NCBI RefSeq assembly: GCF_003626645.1
Contig: NZ_RBAM01000001.1
Span: 806,001-870,000 of the forward strand
Source of the DNA: Streptomyces klenkii
Lineage (GTDB): Bacteria > Actinomycetota > Actinomycetes > Streptomycetales > Streptomycetaceae
DNA: 64,000 nt
Reading direction: 5' to 3'
Both the position numbers and the translations under genes were made by a program. Of this stretch, positions 59,222 to 64,000 are shown piece after piece. The notes beneath the pieces were generated by a model, which was given only the letters and a program-made list of their open reading frames with translations, was not told the origin of the DNA and did no database searches. Every line of letters starts with the position of its first letter. The stretch's first letter is position 1.

Positions 59222-59893
59222 TCAGTAGGCGGAGTTGACGTTGTCCATGGAGCCGTACTTGTCGGCGGCGTAGTTGCAGGACGCGGTGATGTTGGCGACC
59301 GGGTCGTAGATGTCCCAGGACGTGCCCTCGACGTGGTACGCCTTGAAGGTCGGGTCGATGATCTGCAGCAGGCCCTTCGAGGGGACACCGTTGACAGCGT
59401 TGACGTCCCAGTCGTTGATCGCACGCGGGTTGCCGGTCGACTCACGCATCACGTTCTTCTTGATGCCCTCGTACGAAGCGGGGATGCCCTTGGCGTGCAG
59501 GATGTCCAGGGACTCCTGGATCCAGCCGTCCAGGTTGTCGGCGTAAGCCTTCTTCGCCGGGGCGGCCGGGGCGGCGGGCTTGAGGGCCTTGCGCTCGGTG
59601 GAACGGTTGGCGCGCTCAGCACCGGCCTTCACCTTGCCGGCGGTCTCCGCGGCGGCCTTGGCATCGGCGCCGGCCTTGTCGGAGGCCTTGGCCAGCTCGC
59701 CGTCCTGCGTCACACCGAACTCCTGGGCACTCTGCGCCACGGGCTTCACACCGACGCTGGAGACGTCAGCGGCGGAAGCCTGCGGCACCAGCGCGAACGT
59801 CAGAGCGGCGGCACCGGCGACGGTGACGAGACCGGCGGCGGAGAACTTGTGAGCCTTGGGCAGAGCGGTATAGCCGGAGATGGTGGAACGCAT
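59222..59893 (-). CDS. Secreted lytic transglycosylase (SLT-like)
   Basis: A 223-residue exported protein: signal peptide (AGLVTVAGAAALTFALVPQASA), an Ala/Lys/Glu-rich spacer (about 60-115), then a soluble lytic transglycosylase-like domain with the catalytic Glu in KKNVMRESTGNPRAINDWD, followed by SKGLLQIIDPTFKAY and ASCNYAADKYGS. It cleaves peptidoglycan between MurNAc and GlcNAc, probably in growth or spore germination. ATG 59893. Confidence 0.9.
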   Translation of the reverse strand: MRSTISGYTALPKAHKFSAAGLVTVAGAAALTFALVPQASAADVSSVGVKPVAQSAQEFGVTQDGELAKASDKAGADAKAAAETAGKVKAGAERANRSTERKALKPAAPAAPAKKAYADNLDGWIQESLDILHAKGIPASYEGIKKNVMRESTGNPRAINDWDVNAVNGVPSKGLLQIIDPTFKAYHVEGTSWDIYDPVANITASCNYAADKYGSMDNVNSAY

Positions 59894-60309
59894 GGCTGAG
59901 CAGAACCTCTTCCAATCGGGGATGTCGCACCGGGCCTCTTCGGCACGGGAAAGGCGCCGCGTCTCGAACGACGGCGCCCTGCGACTCAGCCATTGTTAGC
60001 GGCGCGAAACCCGCCTGACAAAGGGTGTGATCTACGAGGTAATGCCGTAATGCATCCACACTCGATGACCGGAATGCCTGATTTGGTGCCCCTGGTGCTA
60101 CGACCGGGCATCGTATGTGATCGGGCCCACGTGGGTGCCCTCACGCTCCGAGCCTCCGGTGCCGACTCACCGCGACCAGTCGATTACGCGCACGGAGCGT
60201 CCGCGGGAAGGGCGCGCTCACAGGCTGTGCACGAGTGGTGCCACTACGGCCCTGCGGCTCTGCGCCGCACCGCCCGCCACTGCTCTACGTCGCCGGCGAC
60301 CGCTGATGG
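59894..60309. other. Upstream region of the transglycosylase gene, no gene seen
   Basis: The first 200 bp are the transglycosylase leader, with one small hairpin (GGCGCCG/CGGCGCC at 59953-59959 and 59972-59978). Several streptomycete wall-hydrolase genes have c-di-AMP (ydaO) riboswitches here; I could not find its conserved core. No gene seen. Confidence 0.4.
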
Positions 60310-60487
60310 CCTGAGGGCGATACCCAGGATCCCGCTGGACCGTGTCCACCCCCGGCTGACCATCCGCTCCGCGTGGATTGACCACACCGGAGAGCTGACT
60401 CGTTATCGAGGGCACTCTGATCCGTGTCGAGAGCGACCGCCTGTCCGGCGGCAATGACCCGCTTCCGCTGCGGCTGCGGTCGCGTGT
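60310..60487 (+). pseudogene. Internal fragment of an IS701-like transposase
   Basis: DRVHPRLTIRSAWIDHTGEL in one frame is followed after a one-base shift by VIEGTLIRVESDRLSGGNDP and LPLRLRSRVTS. This order (HPRLT..GAW..HDGELPVIEGTLIRL..D.L.GD) is the mid-to-C-terminal part of IS701-type transposases. Same strand as the N-terminal fragment at 57560, 2.6 kb to the left. Confidence 0.65.
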
Positions 60488-60646
60488 CACCAGCAGGGCG
60501 CTGCCCCCGCTGGAGCCGGGGGCAGCGCAGACACCGGAGACCGGATACCGGCGCCCGGCCTCTCGGCTGTTGCGTGCTTGTGTGCCGTCTTGTCGTCCGG
60601 GCCGGGGGCCTTGGTATCGGCTGCGTTCCGGGGCAGTGGGTGGCTG

Positions 60647-60942
60647 TCAGCTGCCGATCGTGGCGAGTGCCGGGCGGAAGGAGGCAAGGGCACCGACCTG
60701 CTGCGGCCCCGTCCACGTGTAACCGGTGAGCCTGCTCCTCCAGACCTGCTCGTCGCCCGTGACGCCCTTCCACGCCATGAACGTGCTGCCGTCACTGACG
60801 CCGTCCCTCCCGTGCGCGGAAGCTCCGACGCATGGGCGCCCGGTGCGGCGAATCTCTGTACCGCGGCCGCCGCCGCGGCCGCCGTGCCCACGCGCAGAAT
60901 CCGGCGGCGGCTGGGTAACGCGTGTCTCTCTGTCTCTCTCAC
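60647..60942 (-). pseudogene. Frameshifted Tat-exported lectin/propeller-like protein
   Basis: From GTG 60942 (GAGGGGGAACA upstream) the frame starts VRETERHALPSRRRILRVGT, a twin-arginine signal with an Ala-rich core. It then loses sense. Around 60800-60830 a second frame takes over: DGVSDGSTFMAWKGVTGDEQ, RLTGYTWTGPQQVG and a stop at 60647. That tail looks like a sialidase/lectin propeller unit. A single indel accounts for the break. Confidence 0.55.
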
Positions 60943-61356
60943 TGTTCCCCCTCGGTCTATGAACCCCATCGAGCCGCGCCCACGCAGACGCGGGCACGCC
61001 GACTATGCCGAGGTACGGGAGGAAGCCGGCGTCCGGTCGACTCAGCTGAACGGGCAACAGGGCCGCCCGTCTCTTTCGGGCCAGGCCGGATCAGCCCGCG
61101 GCATCGGACGCCTCGCCCATCGCGCGGCGAAGTCACGGACGCGGCAGCGATGCATGCGCCCGTGCGCGGCATCGACGTGGCCTCCTGCCTGATCCGCCCC
61201 CGGGGGGCCGACCGCTGCGCCGCCGCGTGTTCGGCGAGAAGTCGTGGGCGAGTGAGTGTTCGCTTTGTACTGCTTTGCAGGACCTCAGCCGGACGCGGAA
61301 TCACGGCTCACCATCGTCGAGTGCCGTTCGATCGGCGGGCGTACGGCTCATCCGGG
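60943..61356. other. Intergenic region, no gene seen
   Basis: About 410 bp between two minus-strand genes. Reading frames are Arg/Ala-rich and not convincing. The region starts with a CT-rich simple repeat (near 60921-60940). Confidence 0.4.
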
Positions 61357-61959
61357 TCATTGTGCGGCCCGGAGCGCGGTGAGTTGCCGGTCGAGTGTCG
61401 CCAGGGCGGAGTCGGTGGTGAGGCGGCCCGTCAGGATCTGCATGCTGAGTCCGTCGGCGAGGGCGATCAGCGTGTCCGCCTCCCCGTCGGCATCGGCGTC
61501 GGAGCGGACGTCTCCGGATGCCTGCGCCGTACGGAGCAGCAGGGCGATGAGTTCCGCGAGTCCCTCGTAGTGCTTCCGCTGGACGACTGCCACGGCGGGA
61601 GTGACGGCGGAGTGGGCGGCGAAGGCGAGCCAGGCCCGGGTCTCCGCCAGGGTCGGTTCGTCGTGCGGCATGATGCCGGCGAGTGTGTGCTTCAGCATCG
61701 TCGCGGCCGAGTCCGGGTCGGCGGAGTCGGCGATCCGGTCCCGTGCGCGCGTGCTGACCCGCTCGTTCATGTCCTCCACGACGGCGGCCATCATCTCTTC
61801 CTTGCTGGAGAAACAGCGCTGCACGGCTCCGACCGAGACGCCGGCGCGGGTGGCGACGTCGCGCATGGTCATCCCCTCAAGTCCTTGTTCGCTGACGAGG
61901 GCGAAGGCCGCCGCCACGATCCGGCGCCGCCGGCTGTCGTAATCCACCTGTCTGGGCAT
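61357..61959 (-). CDS. TetR-family transcriptional regulator
   Basis: A 200-residue regulator: HTH RRRIVAAAFALVSEQGLEGMTMRDVATRAGVSVGAVQRCFSSKEEMM, with the TetR VGAVQRCFSSKEEM motif, then a BetI/TetR_C_6-like ligand domain (WLAFAAHSAVTPAVAVVQR, DGLSMQILTG). It is divergent from a small membrane protein and a Tat hydrolase, with palindromes between. Confidence 0.92.
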   Translation of the reverse strand: MPRQVDYDSRRRRIVAAAFALVSEQGLEGMTMRDVATRAGVSVGAVQRCFSSKEEMMAAVVEDMNERVSTRARDRIADSADPDSAATMLKHTLAGIMPHDEPTLAETRAWLAFAAHSAVTPAVAVVQRKHYEGLAELIALLLRTAQASGDVRSDADADGEADTLIALADGLSMQILTGRLTTDSALATLDRQLTALRAAQ

Positions 61960-61981
61960 GCCTCCGATTCTAGTGATACTT

Positions 61982-62004
61982 TCGTATCGATACGAGCGTA
62001 TCGA
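61982..62004. promoter_or_regulatory. TetR operator palindrome plus half-site
   Basis: TCGTATCGATACGA (61982-61995) is a perfect 14-bp palindrome; a further half-site CGTATCGA follows at 61997-62004. They lie between the TetR start (61959) and the divergent gene start (62043). Confidence 0.75.
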
Positions 62005-62042
62005 ATCGGATCCCGGACGACCGGACGACCGGAGGAAACGGC

Positions 62043-62300
62043 ATGACCGTGACACGCACGAGGCAGCTCCGTCAGAGCAGTTGGCAGCGCACCCGCTGGC
62101 TCCTGGGGGTGATCCTGTTGGTGCAAGGCTTCGGATCGGCCCTCACCGAGAGGCTGTGGAGCACCAGCTTCGGCGTGGCCGGCCTCCTCAGAGGCGCAGG
62201 ACTGCCGCAATGGACCGACCTGGCTGTCGGTGCCGTCGGTGCGGCACTCCTCGGCTGGGCACAGGCCGCACGAGGCGCGGAACGGCGAGCCCGTGCCTGA
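62043..62300 (+). CDS. Small membrane protein of the hydrolase operon
   Basis: An 85-residue protein with two hydrophobic segments (LLGVILLVQGFGSALTE; LAVGAVGAALLGWAQAA). Unknown family. GGAGGAAA lies before the ATG. Its last codons overlap the start of the next gene by 8 bp, so the two are probably translated together and controlled by the divergent TetR. Confidence 0.7.
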   Translation: MTVTRTRQLRQSSWQRTRWLLGVILLVQGFGSALTERLWSTSFGVAGLLRGAGLPQWTDLAVGAVGAALLGWAQAARGAERRARA

Positions 62301-63345
62301 ACCGGCCAACGCTTCCTCTCCCGTCGGGACACCCCAAGAGCACGCCCCGACCCGCGGAGTCAGCCGGCGGCGTCTGCTGCGCCGTGCCGGGACGGTGGTA
62401 GCCGCAGCCGGCGCGGGCGCCGCGGCGGGAAGCCTGCTCAGCGCACACTCTGGAACGCAGAAGGGCGCGACGCAGAAAGGCGAGACTCAGAAAGCCGAGA
62501 GCAGGAAGCAGCCGACCTTCCTCCTTGTGCACGGCGCCAACAGCAACGCCTACGCCTTCGCCCCCCTGATCGCCGCGCTCACCATGGAAGGCCACCGCGC
62601 GCTCGCCGTAGACCTCCCCGGCCACGGCGTGCAGGCGAACTTCCCACCCTCCTACCAGACACCACAAGACTTGACCGCGTTCGCCGCCGCCCTGTCATCC
62701 GTCCTCTCCAGGACGACCCTGGAGGACAACGCCCGACATGTCGTGAGCGTCGTGCGCCGCATCGCCCGGCAGGGCCCGGTCATCCTGGTCGGCCACAGCA
62801 TGGGCGGCGCCACGATCACCAGGGCGGCCAATCAGGTGCCGGACGCGATAGCGCGGCTGGTGTACCTGTCGGCATTCTGCTGCGTCCGGATACGGACCGT
62901 TCTCGACTGCTTCCTGGTCCCGGAGGGGAGGACGACGCTGCTCCCCACCATCCCGAGCGTGGGAAATCCCGAACGGACCGGTGTTCTCCGTAACAACTGG
63001 CGCTCGGCGGACGCCGGCTTCATCGCCAAGGCGAAGGCCGCCTTCGCCGCTGAGTACAGCGATACGGTCTTCCGTAACGCGCTCAACGCCTTCGAGCCGG
63101 ACGAGTCGGCCTCGCTCATCCGTGACGACGCCCGCGGCCACCCGGCGACGTGGGGTCGCATCCCCCGCAGCTACCTTCGCTTCACCCTCGACCGCAGCAT
63201 CCCGCCCGCCCTCCAGGACCGGATGATCAGGGAGGCTGACGCGGCAACACCCGGTAACCGGTTCGACGTCCACTCCCTGCCCGCCCCGCATCTCGGACCC
63301 GCCGACCCGGCCCCTCTGGCTACGGTCCTCGCGAGTCTGGTGTGA
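62293..63345 (+). CDS. Tat-exported alpha/beta hydrolase
   Basis: A 350-residue hydrolase. A twin-arginine signal (SRRRLLRRAGTVVAAAGAG) is followed by a TQKGATQKGETQK linker and an alpha/beta hydrolase fold: FLLVHGANSNAYAF (oxyanion), DLPGHG, and the nucleophile Ser169 in VILVGHSMGGATI; the later His may be that in APHLG near the end. Probably an extracellular esterase. GTG 62293 is inside the end of the preceding gene. Confidence 0.87.
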   Translation: MPEPANASSPVGTPQEHAPTRGVSRRRLLRRAGTVVAAAGAGAAAGSLLSAHSGTQKGATQKGETQKAESRKQPTFLLVHGANSNAYAFAPLIAALTMEGHRALAVDLPGHGVQANFPPSYQTPQDLTAFAAALSSVLSRTTLEDNARHVVSVVRRIARQGPVILVGHSMGGATITRAANQVPDAIARLVYLSAFCCVRIRTVLDCFLVPEGRTTLLPTIPSVGNPERTGVLRNNWRSADAGFIAKAKAAFAAEYSDTVFRNALNAFEPDESASLIRDDARGHPATWGRIPRSYLRFTLDRSIPPALQDRMIREADAATPGNRFDVHSLPAPHLGPADPAPLATVLASLV

Positions 63346-63414
63346 CGACGCCTTGAGTAGTGAAGCAGCGGTACGGTGACGTGCCGGCGTCGGGCGCCGC
63401 AGTGAGCACGATTG

Positions 63415-63884
63415 TCAGGACCGCAGGGGCAGGGCCTGCGCCAGCTCGCGGTACTGCCGCAGAAGCTCGGAGTGGTCCTGTCCTTCGGACAGGACGACTT
63501 GCACGGCAACGTGGTCGGCTCCCGCTTTCTGGAACTCCTCGATGCGGAAGCGGACCCGTTCGGCGTCGCCGAATGCGAAGAGGGCGTCGACGAGGCGGTC
63601 GCTGCCGCCGCCCTTGAAGTCGTCCTCGGTGTAGCCGGCGCGTGTGAGGTTGTTGGTGTAGTTGGGCAGGGACAGGTAGAGGGTGAGGTAGTCGCGGGCG
63701 GTGGCGCGGGCGCGAGCCTGGTCGGTGTCGAGGACGACCTTCATCTCCGGGCCGAGGAACGGCTGAGCGCCCAGGGTTTCCCGGGCCTGGGCGGTGAACT
63801 CGGGCGTGACGAGGTAGGGGATGGCTCCCGCCGCGCGGTCACCGGCAAGGCGGAGCATCTTCGGGCCCATCGCGGTCGAAGAGG
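63415..63884 (-). pseudogene. 3' part of an LLM-class F420-dependent oxidoreductase
   Basis: The minus strand from about 63884 reads TAMGPKMLRLAGDRAAGAI then PYLVTPEFTAQARETLG and, further on, FGDAERVRFRIEEFQKAG with VQVVLSEG. This is the C-terminal half of luciferase-like monooxygenases that use F420 (YLAAMGPKML...GDRADGAIPYLVTP). The N-terminal half is not upstream in frame; a different protein fragment takes its place. Confidence 0.7.
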
Positions 63885-64000
63885 GAGCCGCCTTCGGCCG
63901 GGGTGCCGGTGTCCACGGGCTGGAAGCCGCAGCTGAGAGCCGGCTCGGCCACCTTACGCTTCGCCTCGGCGCCGTCGCCCGCGAGCAGGACGGCGCGGCG
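63885..64000 (-). pseudogene. Fragment of an F420-dependent NADP reductase-like protein, cut by the window edge
   Basis: Entering from the right edge the minus strand reads RRAVLLAGDGAEAKRKVAEP then SCGFQPVDTGTPAEGGSL, which resembles the C-terminal part of NAD(P)-binding F420 reductase-like oxidoreductases (LLAGDDxEAKxxVAxL...GFxPVDTGxLAxGG). It then runs into the LLM fragment in another frame. The gene may be complete beyond the window. Confidence 0.5.

Noticed and set aside
59894..60060. c-di-AMP (ydaO) riboswitch before the transglycosylase
   Set aside because: Expected from biology of streptomycete wall hydrolases, but its conserved core could not be found in the leader.

Overview
The window is high-GC, codon-biased actinobacterial DNA and almost certainly comes from a Streptomyces or close relative. 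The marks are SARP/AfsR regulators, a SapA-like spore protein, Tat and Sec secreted hydrolases with C-terminal or N-terminal lectin folds, a GH19 chitinase with a chitin-binding module, DUF4232 lipoprotein, many TetR/LuxR/MarR/MerR one-component regulators and DHA2-type drug exporters. The density of secreted enzymes, decayed insertion sequences and broken genes suggests a chromosome arm rather than the conserved core. No rRNA, tRNA, CRISPR array, plasmid or phage module is visible.

Layout. 0-8.4 kb: a secreted cutinase-like hydrolase, a DEAD-box RNA helicase, an IS4-type transposase remnant, a small secreted protein, a membrane glutaredoxin, a LuxR regulator, and an MFS exporter divergent from its MarR regulator. 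8.5-12.9 kb: a broken acyl-AMP ligase, a trypsin-like protease, a double-psi beta-barrel protein and chitinase. 13-18.2 kb: two divergent SARP regulators and a bulb-lectin-like protein. 18.5-21.4 kb: two secreted peptidases joined to carbohydrate-binding-like domains. 21.6-29.4 kb: a response regulator, LysR regulator and histidine kinase, followed by MFS-FUSC-MFS transporters. 29.5-34.9 kb: two secreted proteins of unknown function, a universal stress protein, the SapA homologue, and a membrane protein with a short zinc-ribbon-like peptide. 35-39.1 kb: a secreted cupin, a decayed methyltransferase facing a TPR protein, a lipoprotein and a SnoaL-like protein. 39.5-42.6 kb: a TetR regulator divergent from a rhomboid-like membrane protein, then a beta-lactamase-fold hydrolase. 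42.7-45.9 kb: a four-gene KASIII/ACP/hydrolase/KASIII operon whose last gene is a chimera with a glycosyltransferase tail. 46-52.4 kb: a small zinc protein, a class IV aminotransferase, FUSC, thpR, a three-repeat lectin, and a MerR-peroxiredoxin fusion behind a classic MerR promoter. 52.6-57.8 kb: a hypothetical protein, a P450, a dead HTH regulator, a serine hydrolase, a truncated CoiA-like protein, and a GNAT gene between two IS remnants. 57.8-64 kb: a membrane protein/TetR pair around a 36-bp perfect palindrome, a secreted transglycosylase, more IS remnants, a frameshifted Tat-exported protein, a TetR gene divergent from a Tat hydrolase pair, and at the edge a luciferase-like oxidoreductase tail abutting an F420-reductase-like fragment.

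Working together: one theme is extracellular degradation (chitinase, proteases, lectins, transglycosylase). A second is regulator-exporter or regulator-enzyme pairs with visible operators (MarR/MFS, three TetR loci, MerR-Prx). The third is specialised metabolism, with an ACP-dependent KASIII operon, a P450 and SARPs, some of it decayed. The most unusual items are the MerR-peroxiredoxin one-component redox switch and the KASIII operon ending in a KASIII-glycosyltransferase chimera. All assignments are by eye from sequence motifs; no database search was run.
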